Below are positions 52,885 through 61,719 of a stretch of 64,000 nucleotides of DNA, one piece after another. A program made the translations under genes and the position numbers. Within the stretch, counting starts at the first letter, position 1. Each line of letters begins with the position of its first letter. The DNA is from Clostridium sp. OM02-18AC (GTDB taxonomy: Bacteria; Bacillota; Clostridia; Lachnospirales; Lachnospiraceae): NCBI RefSeq assembly GCF_003481825.1, contig NZ_QULW01000017.1, positions 1 through 64,000 on the forward strand, given 5' to 3'. Under the pieces are notes generated by a model that had not been told where the DNA came from, did no database searches, and was given only the letters and a program-made list of their open reading frames with translations.

Positions 52885-55331
52885 TCCACCTCTTTTCTTA
52901 CGGGCGGTCTGGTATCAAAGGCATGGAACAGGTCTTCAAAGATAGGATGGAACTGTATGACTCCCACACGCCCGTATAAATCACTGATAAGGCACTGTCC
53001 GTTTTCCAAGTCACGGAGCCGCTTCTGGTTGTTTTCATCTTCGGAATCCACCCCGAAAAAGGCAAGGGTCTTCTTGATTTCGTTGATGTCTGTGGAACGG
53101 AACGCAAATTTCAAGCCCAGATTGTTTTTCAGCTTTTCATCCAGCAAATCGTCCGTGTTCTGGGTGACAAAGTAAACGCCTGCGTTCATGGCACGTCCGG
53201 CACGAACCAGCTTCATGGAGAGTGTCTTGCCCTGTGCCACCTGTAAGAAGCTCCATGCTTCATCCAAATCCACAATCTTAAACACGCTGCGGTCGGTATG
53301 GATGAAGTCGAGGGCAAAGGTGCTGATTACAATGAGCATTGCCACGGAAAGTAGCTCCATTGTGGTGTATTCTTCAAACGAGGTTTCCTTATCCGGCAGC
53401 ACCAAATCCGCCACTTGAATGATGTTGAGTTGCTTTTCAAGGCTGATGGACTGTGTGACATCCCCATCCGAAAAGAGCAGGTGTGCAAAGTCATAGTCCG
53501 TAAAGGATTCGATATGGTCGGCTATGCTGGTGCTGATGGTGGTTCCCTCCGCCCGAAGTTCTTCAATCACCTTGAAAAGCCCCCGTTCCTCACTGTTTGT
53601 TACCGCACGGATGGCTTTCCGAAGAACAGGGAACTTCTCTCCGTCACGGCTGGAAATGCCTGTTAAAAAAGTCAGGATGTCGATTGCCAGTGATTCGGAA
53701 TCCTTTGGGTTCTCCATAATCACATACGGGTCAAGTAAGCCCCTGTTCTGTTCCTCCGAAGTCAGGTTTACGATATTGATTTCATGGGCGATTTCCGGCA
53801 GGGTTTCTTTCCACCGTCCCCGTTCTGCTTTCGGGTCAACAATGAGAGCCTGTGCCCCAAATAATACGGAATAATAGACAATCATGTTGTTGCTGAATGA
53901 TTTTCCACCGCCGAGGGAGCCGACAAAAGCGGCAGCAAGGGCGTTAGTGACGGAGCCTTTTACTCCTTGACTGGCAAGGGCAGGCTTTAAGTACACGTTT
54001 CTTCCCGTATCAAGGCTGTACCCGATATAAATGCCCTCCGGTTCCCCCAACATCTGGGTTGCCCCGAAGCCAAGACCAGCGAGGAAGTCGCTGGTGACAT
54101 ACTGGATGTAATCGTTCAGATACCGCTTGCTGGCAGGGAGAAATTCCCCATGCAGCCCCAGCATATCTCCAAAGGGGCGAACCAGCTTCACGTTCAAATC
54201 GTCATAAAAATCTTTCACCTCATTGCAGCGGCGTTTCAGTTCTTCCAAGTCGGGAGCCGTCACACGCACCACATAGGACAGCTTATACATAGATTCCTTG
54301 CTCTGGTCTAAGGTGGATTCCAGCTCATTTACGCTGTCTAAAGCGTCCACCACGTTTGTACTGGTTTCACTGTCATTCTGCCATGCGTGGTTGTCCAAAT
54401 CTTTCAGCTCTTTTTTCTTGTTCCGCACCGTGGAGAGGGCTTTCCGGTTTGTCACAATCTCCACATTCATAGAGGTATCAATGGGAAAAGTAAATTGCTG
54501 CTGCTGATAGTAAAAGATTTCCGAGGATGGGAAGTCCAGTTCCCCTACAATGCTGTTGATAGTAAAGTAGGCGGCATAAACTGTCCCGTCTTCCTGTTCG
54601 ATTTTCAGATACCGCTGGTTTTCCTCTATCAGACAACGGGTGGGTTTGATGAGGTCATAGTATTTCACCAGCGTTTCCTCCTGAAACCGTTTCTTCGGAA
54701 TATAATACTCATAATCTTCGTAGGCGGTTCCGGTCTGCCCGTATAAATGCTCAATCAGATAGCCAAAATCGTCCTTGTTAAGCCGCCGGACTTTGAAGCG
54801 GCGTGAGATTTTACTTTCCAGCAGCTTTTCCATCTTCTGAAACCGCCAGATTTCTTCATTGCTCATGGAAACAAAATCTCCCATGAGTTTGTGGTTGACT
54901 TCATGGAGAAAATCGGAAACGGCGGTCTTTGCTTCCCTGCGAAACTGCTTCATGGTGACTTCCTGCTCATTGACAAGCAGCTTGAAGCCGATAAAAAAGC
55001 GGTAGTCCACCTGATTTTCCCCTATCATGGAAATCAGGGCTTCGGTCTGTGCGTCAATCTTTGCACAGGCAATATCTTTTAACTTGCCTGTTACTTCCTG
55101 TTTGGAGCGTTCCTGTGCTGCCCGTATGCTGGATTCGGTGCTGATTTGCAGGGCGTGAATCTTCCCGTCCCTGTTCTGGGCGATAAGCTGCCGGAACGAA
55201 TCGTGTACCTGATATTTCTGTTCAGAGCTTAAAAAGGAATAGTTGTAGGGAAGCAGCTCATAGTAAGCGAAGCACTCCCCGTCATGGTTGAACACAAGGT
55301 TATTTTCGATATATTTAATCGGATATGCCAT
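52881..55331 (-). CDS. conjugation ATPase, VirB4/Orf16 (TcpF) family
   Basis: An 816-residue ATPase that powers the mating channel. The N-terminal CagE/VirB4-type domain is followed by the AAA motor, with Walker A in FVGSLGGGKSFSNN and Walker B-like FKIVDLDEAWSFLQ; VTQNTDDLLDEKLKNN follows as in the family. The ATG at 55331 has AAGGAG eight bases upstream; a GTG three codons earlier is an alternative. It overlaps tcpE by 17 bases. Confidence 0.95.
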   Translation of the reverse strand: MAYPIKYIENNLVFNHDGECFAYYELLPYNYSFLSSEQKYQVHDSFRQLIAQNRDGKIHALQISTESSIRAAQERSKQEVTGKLKDIACAKIDAQTEALISMIGENQVDYRFFIGFKLLVNEQEVTMKQFRREAKTAVSDFLHEVNHKLMGDFVSMSNEEIWRFQKMEKLLESKISRRFKVRRLNKDDFGYLIEHLYGQTGTAYEDYEYYIPKKRFQEETLVKYYDLIKPTRCLIEENQRYLKIEQEDGTVYAAYFTINSIVGELDFPSSEIFYYQQQQFTFPIDTSMNVEIVTNRKALSTVRNKKKELKDLDNHAWQNDSETSTNVVDALDSVNELESTLDQSKESMYKLSYVVRVTAPDLEELKRRCNEVKDFYDDLNVKLVRPFGDMLGLHGEFLPASKRYLNDYIQYVTSDFLAGLGFGATQMLGEPEGIYIGYSLDTGRNVYLKPALASQGVKGSVTNALAAAFVGSLGGGKSFSNNMIVYYSVLFGAQALIVDPKAERGRWKETLPEIAHEINIVNLTSEEQNRGLLDPYVIMENPKDSESLAIDILTFLTGISSRDGEKFPVLRKAIRAVTNSEERGLFKVIEELRAEGTTISTSIADHIESFTDYDFAHLLFSDGDVTQSISLEKQLNIIQVADLVLPDKETSFEEYTTMELLSVAMLIVISTFALDFIHTDRSVFKIVDLDEAWSFLQVAQGKTLSMKLVRAGRAMNAGVYFVTQNTDDLLDEKLKNNLGLKFAFRSTDINEIKKTLAFFGVDSEDENNQKRLRDLENGQCLISDLYGRVGVIQFHPIFEDLFHAFDTRPPVRKEVE

Positions 55332-55707
55332 AAATATCACTCCTTACTGCCGTGATGGGCTGTGCTGGATATTCCTTTTCCAGCTTCACGGGCTTTCCTG
55401 CATAGGTCAGTTTCGGGCGTACCAGATATGCCAGTACGGATTTCAGGAAGCCGTAAGGCTTCTTCCCGTCAAAGGTCTTCTGGCACATGAACCAAGTGAG
55501 GGCAAAAGGTACGCCGAAATATTTTAAAAATGCCCCGTCAATGAATGAAAGGGGAGGGAGGTTCCCCAAGAGCATAACTGCAAACACCGATACCACGAAC
55601 CACGCCATCTGTGTGAACGTGATGGGGAATGGCAGCTTAAAATCATTGATGGAATAGAGTACCTTTTCCACCGACCAGATACTGGTATAGCTTCGTATTT
55701 TCTTCAT
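55315..55707 (-). CDS. TcpE/Orf17 conjugation membrane protein
   Basis: A 130-residue protein. The N-terminal YTSIWSVEKVLYSINDFKLPFPITFTQ is followed by two close transmembrane segments (about 30-70) and a cytoplasmic tail with TFDGKKPYGFLKSVLAYLVRPK. This is the TcpE family, a small channel component that interacts with the ATPase. It overlaps the VirB4 start, so the two are translationally coupled. Confidence 0.9.
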   Translation of the reverse strand: MKKIRSYTSIWSVEKVLYSINDFKLPFPITFTQMAWFVVSVFAVMLLGNLPPLSFIDGAFLKYFGVPFALTWFMCQKTFDGKKPYGFLKSVLAYLVRPKLTYAGKPVKLEKEYPAQPITAVRSDIYGISD

Positions 55708-55799
55708 GTTGTCCGTCCTTTCTAAAAGATGGGGACAGCAAAAGAGCCGCCCCTGAATAAAAAATCCGCCTGTATTTCCTGAAAGAGATACAGACGGGT

Positions 55800-56288
55800 C
55801 TACCGTAAGATTTCATATACGCCGTGGTTCGTGACAACAAAGGTTCCCTCCAATTCCATGTCACGCCCATAGGCTGCATAGTCGATATAGTTTTGTAAGT
55901 GTGCCGGAAGTTCTCCAAGCTGTCCGCTTTCTTCCAGATAGTAGCGAGCCACATCCGCCATATCGTCACAGCCGGAATGGCAGATAATATCGTCTTCATG
56001 CTCACAGAGTTCTTCGATACTGCCAAAGTAGGATTGCAGCTCTGATAGTTCCTCCTGAATGTACTCCGGTAAGTCCTCCACCATTTCACACAGGCGGTTG
56101 ACTTCCTCAATGGGGGTATATTCGTCAATCTCAAAGGGTAGTTCATAGTCATGGATGGCGTATTCCTCATATTCATCATTCAAACTGATACGTTCCTTGA
56201 CTTCCTCAAAATCCACAGGCGGCGTGAACCATGCCCCTACCAGTTCGCCCTCATTGTATTTTCCTAAGTTGGCAATGTAAATCCGCAT
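55800..56288 (-). CDS. ardA: antirestriction protein ArdA (first copy)
   Basis: A 162-residue highly acidic protein, a DNA mimic that blocks type I restriction enzymes during entry into a new host. It starts MRIYIANLGKYNEGELVGAWFTPPVDFEEVKERI and keeps YAIHDYELPF. A longer upstream frame runs into the neighbouring gene and is rejected. It is a paralogue of the next gene, 25 bases away. In Tn916 a single ardA (orf18) sits at this place. Confidence 0.92.
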   Translation of the reverse strand: MRIYIANLGKYNEGELVGAWFTPPVDFEEVKERISLNDEYEEYAIHDYELPFEIDEYTPIEEVNRLCEMVEDLPEYIQEELSELQSYFGSIEELCEHEDDIICHSGCDDMADVARYYLEESGQLGELPAHLQNYIDYAAYGRDMELEGTFVVTNHGVYEILR

Positions 56289-56313
56289 TTCTTCCAAGTT
56301 CCTCCACCTCCTT

Positions 56314-56808
56314 TTAGCGGTAATAAAAGATACCATTGTCCGTAAACAGATAGTTTTCGCTGGTTTCCAGCTCCCGACCAATGGAAGCGTAGTCGATATG
56401 GTTCAACAGGTCTGGATGTACTTCTCCAAATATCTGTACCTCCTGCACCAGATAACGGGCGAGGGATTCCCCGTCCTGAACCGGATAGCAGCGTATCTGG
56501 TCTTTGTGGTCGATAAATTCCGTAAAGCTGGAAAACCACCGCTTTTGTACCACATCCATTTCATAATAGAGGGGCGTTCCCTGCATTTCCTGTACCATCC
56601 GGCAAAGGGCGTTGATTTCCCAGAGCCTTGTGTTGCCCTCCAACGGAAACGGCAGCTCATAGTCTTCAATTTCGATTTCTTCCTCACTCTGAACGCCAAG
56701 ACGTTCCTTGACTTCCTCAAAATCCACGGGACAGGAAAACCATGCCCCAGGGTACTCCTCAAAATCCTCATGGTAAAACCGTGTGGTGTTCAGGATGTAG
56801 ATTCTCAT
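56314..56808 (-). CDS. ardA: antirestriction protein ArdA (second copy)
   Basis: A 164-residue acidic ArdA paralogue. It starts MRIYILNTTRFYHEDFEEYPGAWFSCPVDFEEVKERL and contains IEDYELPF and HIDYASIGRELE. The shared VDFEEVKER and YELPF blocks with the downstream copy show descent by duplication, now clearly diverged. The ATG at 56808 is preferred; a GTG at 56826 is possible. It lies directly after the SieB cassette terminator. Confidence 0.9.
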   Translation of the reverse strand: MRIYILNTTRFYHEDFEEYPGAWFSCPVDFEEVKERLGVQSEEEIEIEDYELPFPLEGNTRLWEINALCRMVQEMQGTPLYYEMDVVQKRWFSSFTEFIDHKDQIRCYPVQDGESLARYLVQEVQIFGEVHPDLLNHIDYASIGRELETSENYLFTDNGIFYYR

Positions 56809-56841
56809 TTTCTCAATTAGTATCACGTCCTTTCTTAGAAC

Positions 56842-56880
56842 AAAAATGGCAACTAACTTTGTTTGTCAGTTGCCATTTTT
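56842..56880 (-). terminator. terminator of the SieB-like cassette
   Basis: AAAAATGGCAACT (56842-56854) and AGTTGCCATTTTT (56868-56880) form 13-base arms abutting the stop codon of the SieB-like gene. The leftward transcript ends in a T run. Confidence 0.88.
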
Positions 56881-57387
56881 CTAATAAAATATTCGCTTTA
56901 ATTCTTCATCACTATTGATTTTTTTAATTACCCAAGGTTGTAAAAAATAATTGATTTGTGGGTCTAACATACTTACTAAATGAGTTTGTCCGGCAGGGGT
57001 TAATATTTGTAAATGTTGAAGTTCTATTACTAATCCATTGTTCATGGGTAATGGCAGGGTGTGAGTTGGTTCACGTAAAAACTCCCGAATGATTGTCACC
57101 TGTTCTGGTGTCATATTTTTCAAATATTTAATCTGAGCAGTTCCTAATCTCTTTGAAGCATACTTGTCATAAAAGAAATGAAAAATTTTAGATAGTAATA
57201 AAACTATTAGTAAGGCTGTGGAAATCACAAAAACAATGCCTATTGTAAAACCATATTTTTCTCGAAAATTTATAATATAAAACTTTTGGGCTAACTTTTG
57301 AGGCAATAATAATAATGTACCACTGGCAATAGATAAAGCTCCTAAAATGTTCGGTGGTAATTTCAAAAAATCAATAAAATCCTTCAT
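56881..57387 (-). CDS. SieB-like superinfection exclusion protein
   Basis: A 168-residue membrane protein with two N-terminal helices (about 14-30 and 45-68; LGALSIASGTLLLLP and YGFTIGIVFVISTALLIVLLL) and a cytoplasmic C-terminal domain with ILTPAGQTHLVSMLDPQINYFLQPWVIKKI. The pattern fits the SieB superinfection-exclusion family, in which membrane proteins abort phage development; the assignment is from remembered family features. It is AT-rich, has its own promoter and terminator, and interrupts the transfer operon between tcpD and ardA. GGAGG precedes the ATG. Confidence 0.7.
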   Translation of the reverse strand: MKDFIDFLKLPPNILGALSIASGTLLLLPQKLAQKFYIINFREKYGFTIGIVFVISTALLIVLLLSKIFHFFYDKYASKRLGTAQIKYLKNMTPEQVTIIREFLREPTHTLPLPMNNGLVIELQHLQILTPAGQTHLVSMLDPQINYFLQPWVIKKINSDEELKRIFY

Positions 57388-57421
57388 ACATTTCCTCCGC
57401 TTTCAATTACTATATAAAGAA

Positions 57422-57450
57422 ATTATACCACCATTCTTAGTTTATCTCAA
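57422..57450 (-). promoter_or_regulatory. sigma-A promoter of the SieB-like gene
   Basis: Read leftward: TTGAGA (57450-57445), 17 bases, perfect TATAAT (57427-57422), 35 bases before the start codon. Confidence 0.8.
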
Positions 57451-57486
57451 TTATCATACACTATCATATTACATCTTCTTTCTTTT

Positions 57487-57560
57487 GGGGAGTTACGCTC
57501 CCCAAGCCCCTAGTGGACTTCCGCCATGAAGCAATCAGAGCTTGCTCCATAACGGAAGTG
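57487..57560. repeat. hairpins between tcpD and the SieB-like gene
   Basis: GGGGAG-TTACG-CTCCCC (57487-57503) and an ACTTCCG/CGGAAGT pair (57517-57560) lie in the junction. They may mark the insertion edge of the SieB cassette or act as weak terminators. Confidence 0.45.
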
Positions 57561-57574
57561 TAAAATGGGTTTTT

Positions 57575-57796
57575 CTATGCACCGATAATCTTATTGAACA
57601 GTTCCAGTAAGATGTCCTTTACACCGTCCGCATTGAAGACCAGCCCAACCGCTACAAGGGAAACTACCAGAAAACCGATAAGTTTGGAAAATTCCCTCTT
57701 AAATCCGAGGTACAGTCCAATTACCACGATTGCCAGCAGCACAAGGGACTGGGCGTTGGATAAAAACCAGTTGTAAAGATTCTGTCCGAAATTCAT
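57575..57796 (-). CDS. TcpD/Orf19 small conjugation membrane protein
   Basis: A 73-residue protein with two hydrophobic segments (about 17-31 and 37-54; SLVLLAIVVIGLYLGF and LIGFLVVSLVAVGLVF) and an amphipathic end. This is the usual length and topology of TcpD, a membrane component of the Tn916-type channel. AAAGGAG lies just upstream of the ATG at 57796. Confidence 0.87.
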   Translation of the reverse strand: MNFGQNLYNWFLSNAQSLVLLAIVVIGLYLGFKREFSKLIGFLVVSLVAVGLVFNADGVKDILLELFNKIIGA

Positions 57797-57847
57797 AAAA
57801 GCTCCTTTCTTTCCTGTAAGAGTTCTTAGGTTCCAAAATTGCCGCCG

Positions 57848-59029
57848 TTAAAGCACCACCTCTTTTGCAGCGGCGGCTTGCTGCTTCAGGATTTTTTCGT
57901 GCTTCTCCGTCAGCTTTGCATGGGTGATGATGTCATGGACAATCTGGGTGTGGTTCATCTTATCCAGACGGAGAGCCAGCTTTAATGTGGGTGCTACCTG
58001 ATGGGAGAGCCAGTGCAGGGTGCGTTCAAAGGAATAGGGTTCCGGTTTGGTTGTCAGTTTCAGGCTTCCCCTGTGTTCCCCAATGAACCACGCCCATTCC
58101 TCACTGATACGCCAGTCAGAACGGGGTTTCGTATCGTCCTTGTCCACGAACCGGACATAGCGGTTGATGATTTGAAAGGCTGTCCGTTCTGGATTGTCAT
58201 GTTCTAACAGGTCACGGATGGCGTAAAAGGCACGCTCATTTTTCAGCCGGATTTCAAAGCGGTTCTTTACCTCTGCGTCCGCAATGGGAATATCATGCTT
58301 TTTGTACTGCTCATAGTCCTTTTCGTAAATGCAGAAGTACACCTCACTTTGGAGGGAGCCGATATACAGGGTGTTCCCCATACATTCTTTTTCCTCACGC
58401 CGTACCAGTTCGCCGCTGCGGTAGCTTTTGAAGCTGCGGAAGACCGAGATACATTCCTCATTCCGGCACTTCTCTGTCAGATGGGGAATGTTCAGGATTC
58501 CCGTTTTGTCATTGATGGCGAGGTCAAGCCGCTTCATCACGCCGTCCTCCATGAGAACATCCATGAAAAACTCATACCAGCTCCGTTCCTGTGCCAGCAG
58601 ATAGCTTTCAAACTGGCGGCAGCCACGCCCTTTCAGTTCCAGCAGCACCCCTTTTTCCAGTTCCGGTGATACCAGAACGAAAATATCCCCCAGATAGTAA
58701 TGCTCTGTGTAAGAGTAGAAACCGTAGTCTTCATGGATAAAGTAGGGGAGCTTTAGCCGCAGCACGTCTTCCACGATATGCTTCACATCCGTAGTGGGAA
58801 AGCGAATCCGCACATAGTCAAAGAGCATTTCAAGGGGAGCGTCTGGGTTGAATCGTTCCAGAGCTTCCGTGATGGCTTCCTGTAATACTTCGGACGGGTG
58901 AGCCTTGCCTGTTTCAATGTCGCTCAGGTACGGACGGGTGATTCCGGCAGCTAGGGCAAGTTTCTGTTGTGAGATACCGTAACTTTCCCGTTTTTCTTTG
59001 ATGTCCCGTACCCATGTTTCTTCATTCAG
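57848..59029 (-). CDS. mobT: MobT/Orf20 relaxase (Rep_trans family) with N-terminal XRE domain
   Basis: The nicking enzyme for conjugative transfer, about 393 residues. The N-terminal helix-turn-helix (YGISQQKLALAAGITRPYLSDIETGKAHPSEVLQ) is followed by the rolling-circle Rep_trans domain (LLELKGRGCRQFESYLL, RLDLAINDKTGILN, FEIRLKNERA). No ATG, GTG or TTG lies near the conserved N-terminus LNEETWVRDIKEKRES. A CTG at 59029 sits seven bases after AGGAGGG and is the best start; the in-frame extension upstream crosses oriT and is not coding-like. Confidence 0.88.
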   Translation of the reverse strand: MNEETWVRDIKEKRESYGISQQKLALAAGITRPYLSDIETGKAHPSEVLQEAITEALERFNPDAPLEMLFDYVRIRFPTTDVKHIVEDVLRLKLPYFIHEDYGFYSYTEHYYLGDIFVLVSPELEKGVLLELKGRGCRQFESYLLAQERSWYEFFMDVLMEDGVMKRLDLAINDKTGILNIPHLTEKCRNEECISVFRSFKSYRSGELVRREEKECMGNTLYIGSLQSEVYFCIYEKDYEQYKKHDIPIADAEVKNRFEIRLKNERAFYAIRDLLEHDNPERTAFQIINRYVRFVDKDDTKPRSDWRISEEWAWFIGEHRGSLKLTTKPEPYSFERTLHWLSHQVAPTLKLALRLDKMNHTQIVHDIITHAKLTEKHEKILKQQAAAAKEVVL

Positions 59030-59099
59030 TGAAAATCCCTCCTGTCTAAAAAAGCGTATGTCAACTTTCAGAGCCTTGTTGACACACGCCGGATATGGG

Positions 59100-59190
59100 A
59101 AAATCCCTTGTGTACCATGGGATTCTGCCCTGTTGTTTGGTTGTTGCCTGTCGATTTGTACCCCTCTGTTAGATACGAGGGGTTTATGCT
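59100..59190 (-). other. oriT region
   Basis: Between mobT and tcpA, as in Tn916. The minus strand has GAGGGG-side and CCCCTC arms (59177-59182 and 59161-59166) around a loop with TATCTAACAG, followed by GGGGTACAAATCGACAGG. This matches the known Tn916/ICEBs1 oriT plan, in which the relaxase nicks in the TAACAG/GGGG segment beside the inverted repeat. Confidence 0.8.
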
Positions 59191-59222
59191 GGCGTGCCTT
59201 GCGGCACACCAGCCACAGCAGG

Positions 59223-60620
59223 TCAGTCCGCTTCTGCGGCTTTCGCTTCGCACGCCGCCTGCACTCCCTGCCTGCTGTCTGTCAGTTTTTTTATTTCTTT
59301 GAGGAAATCGTGTCCTTTTTGTACAAGGGGCGTGTAAAACTCCGAGATAACGCTAGTTCCCACATCCACATAGCCACGCCCCTTTATCTGCTTTAGGAAG
59401 AAGTCCTTTGTGGTTTCCCCGAACATCATCCCATAGCCCATTTCCGACATCCGCCCCAGAGCCACACGGAAATTGAACTGGTCACGGATTCCGTCCCCCA
59501 GATACTTTGCGTCCGGACGCTGGCAGGCGAGAATCAGGAAGAAGCCAGCCTGCCGCCCAAGCATAACGATTTGTTTTAACTTGTTGAGGACAGCGGCGTT
59601 TTCTTTTGTGCCGAGCATTTCCATAAATGCCACATATTCATCAAAGATAAGGAAATTTGCCGGAAGCCCCAAGTAAGCGTAGTTTTCCCCTGTCCGGTAA
59701 TTCTCCATGAGCTTCATGTCTTCGCTGCGTTTCATCATTTCCTCATAGAAACGGTCAATGCAGGAAAGCATATCCTCCTTTTTGTAGTACACATCCGGCA
59801 TAACCGCCTGTAAATCCGCAAGGTCGGCGTTTTTGGGGTCTAACACGAACAGGATGGCGTTGGTGCGGAGCAGGGCTTCAATAAGGGTTAGGATAAAGTA
59901 GGTCTTTCCACCGCCGGTTCCTCCGGCAATGAGCATATGGGGGAGCTTATCATACTCCCACCAGACATTTTCCATAAGCCGAAGCCTGCCGTCCTTTGCC
60001 TGTACATCCTCAATGGAAATACGGTTGGCAATGGTATCATAAAGCAGGGTGTATTCCACATAGGAATCTTTTAATTCCTTATCCGTCAGCTCACAGTACA
60101 AGCCGCTTTCCAGCTTTTTCTCCAAGTTTAAAAGCTGCTCCTGATATTTCCCCAAGGTGATTTCCACACGGATATGGAGCAAGCCCTGTTTCATCCGGTA
60201 GTAGATTTTTGGAAAGTAAGTGATGGCTTCTTTGGAACGGCTGGAAGACAAGTCCTTGAAAAAAGTGTCTTCCTTTCTCTGTTCCGATTCATACCACTTG
60301 TTTTCCAACACCATCCTTGCCAGCTTTTGGCGGTGGATGAGCTGTTTTACTTCGTCCCTGCGGTATCGCCAGAACAGAAGAACTGCTGCAAGACACACCA
60401 GCCCTGCCACGCCCATACTGTATAACAGGTAAGGGATATTTACATCCTGTATTATCTGGGAAAGGGACACTTCCTGCCAGTTGGTTCCGGCAATCTGCCG
60501 GATATGAAACAGCAGGACAACCAGCAGGAAGACAGGGAACAGGGCGGCAAGGGCAGTATGGAACACAAGGTCTTTATCCGTGGGGCGGATACGTTTTCCA
60601 CGGGGGAAAAGCTGTTTCAT
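59223..60620 (-). CDS. TcpA/Orf21 coupling protein, FtsK/SpoIIIE family
   Basis: A 465-residue DNA-pumping ATPase that brings the relaxase-DNA complex to the channel. Two N-terminal transmembrane helices (about 23-42 and 60-82) precede the motor. Walker A is GGTGGGKTYF, Walker B-like FLIFDEYVAFME, and LACQRPDAKYLGDGIRDQFNFRVALG follows as in FtsK-type coupling proteins. It lies just upstream of oriT in the transfer transcript. Confidence 0.94.
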   Translation of the reverse strand: MKQLFPRGKRIRPTDKDLVFHTALAALFPVFLLVVLLFHIRQIAGTNWQEVSLSQIIQDVNIPYLLYSMGVAGLVCLAAVLLFWRYRRDEVKQLIHRQKLARMVLENKWYESEQRKEDTFFKDLSSSRSKEAITYFPKIYYRMKQGLLHIRVEITLGKYQEQLLNLEKKLESGLYCELTDKELKDSYVEYTLLYDTIANRISIEDVQAKDGRLRLMENVWWEYDKLPHMLIAGGTGGGKTYFILTLIEALLRTNAILFVLDPKNADLADLQAVMPDVYYKKEDMLSCIDRFYEEMMKRSEDMKLMENYRTGENYAYLGLPANFLIFDEYVAFMEMLGTKENAAVLNKLKQIVMLGRQAGFFLILACQRPDAKYLGDGIRDQFNFRVALGRMSEMGYGMMFGETTKDFFLKQIKGRGYVDVGTSVISEFYTPLVQKGHDFLKEIKKLTDSRQGVQAACEAKAAEAD

Positions 60621-60655
60621 GAGAACAATCCTCCTTTCGTTTTTTTATGTTCCTG

Positions 60656-61033
60656 TTATTTTACAGGGGGAGCGTCTTTCTTCGGTGGCTGCGGATTCAT
60701 GGCAGCCCCTTTTTTCAGGACAATATCCTCTGCCTTGATGTACCAGTCCACCTCTGCCCCCTGAAAGGTAGCTGTTGCCACGGTATCTGCCACAGGATTG
60801 ATAAGTTCTACCTCTGCGTTATAATCGAACTCTTTTAACGGCACGCTGGCAGGGACGGAAACCTGAATCATACGCCCCTGTCCTCTGGATTTTAAGTCAT
60901 AGGTACGCTCCTTGATTTCTTCTGATACCGAGCCGTCTTCATTCTGGAGGTGAACCTCACGGCGGAGGGCAGAAAATTTCAATGCCCCGAATGTTGCTTC
61001 CTTGTCAATCACGATTCCGTTTGCTAATCTCAT
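60656..61033 (-). CDS. YdcP/DUF961 family protein, Orf22-like
   Basis: A 125-residue soluble protein (MRLANGIVIDKEATFGALKFS; ELINPVADTVATATF; DWYIKAEDIV) of the YdcP/DUF961 family that begins Tn916-type transfer operons. A Pro/Lys-rich tail follows the domain. Tn916 carries two such genes (orf22, orf23). A helper role in plasmid-like replication or transfer is suggested in the literature, but the exact function is not settled. Confidence 0.87.
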   Translation of the reverse strand: MRLANGIVIDKEATFGALKFSALRREVHLQNEDGSVSEEIKERTYDLKSRGQGRMIQVSVPASVPLKEFDYNAEVELINPVADTVATATFQGAEVDWYIKAEDIVLKKGAAMNPQPPKKDAPPVK

Positions 61034-61054
61034 AGTCTGATGTCCTCCTTTTCC

Positions 61055-61369
61055 TTATGCTTTTACCATATCGTCAGCGTGTAAAATGTAGTTGGTAAAG
61101 CCCCTTGTGCCGATTTTATAGCCCTCTGCGGTAATACGGGGATTGACGAGCTTTACACGTTCCTCAAAGTCAAAATGTTTCTCTCCGGCTTCGGCAGGGA
61201 GGATAACCACAATATCATCCGCCCTCTGTACGTCTGAATAAAGGTTGAAGCTGCGAGAGAGTACCGCTATGCGTCCGTTGATTCTTCTCTGTTCTGTTTT
61301 GTCTTCTCCGGCAAACTCCAAGTTGCCGAATGTTTTTTCCATGTTGGGGATAACAAATTTTAATTCCAT
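61055..61369 (-). CDS. YdcP/DUF961 family protein, Orf23-like
   Basis: A 104-residue paralogue of the neighbouring YdcP protein, starting MELKFVIPNMEKTFGNLEFAG and ending FTNYILHADDMV. It is the first gene of the leftward transfer operon, 21 bases before the second copy. The family domain covers almost the whole chain. Confidence 0.87.
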   Translation of the reverse strand: MELKFVIPNMEKTFGNLEFAGEDKTEQRRINGRIAVLSRSFNLYSDVQRADDIVVILPAEAGEKHFDFEERVKLVNPRITAEGYKIGTRGFTNYILHADDMVKA

Positions 61370-61653
61370 ATAGATGTACCTGTCCTTTCTGAATGTTGTG
61401 TTTGATGGTAGGTTTCGGGTTCCGGTCTGGAAGCCGGAGGGGAACGCTCCGGCGGTGGTGATTTCTTCGTGGTATCACATCCTTTCTGGGGCTATTGAAG
61501 AAATTACAGGGTTGTGATATTATCTAGGTGTTAAAAATTAAATAGTCATGGTTAGGATTGTTAGCTTGTGTTTTCTCATGTAGCTCTGTCATGTACTCCC
61601 AACAACTTAAAAGTAGATTTCAGTGGAGATTTATAATATCAGGAGGTACGCTT
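61370..61653. other. leader of the transfer operon
   Basis: About 280 bases upstream of the first transfer gene. They must hold the leftward promoter, but no convincing -35/-10 pair was found by eye. No gene is seen. Confidence 0.4.
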
Positions 61654-61719
61654 ATGACAATAATAACAACTGTAAAAAGCATTATGGTGGGCGACGGAAT
61701 TTCTGGGAATTTTTGCTAA
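61654..61719 (+). CDS. 21-residue ORF with strong ribosome site
   Basis: The ATG at 61654 has AGGAGG seven bases upstream and reads MTIITTVKSIMVGDGISGNF, then Cys and TAA. It points away from the transfer operon towards the element end and is followed by two hairpins. No family is recognised; it may be a leader peptide or small membrane-active peptide. Confidence 0.4.
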   Translation: MTIITTVKSIMVGDGISGNFC

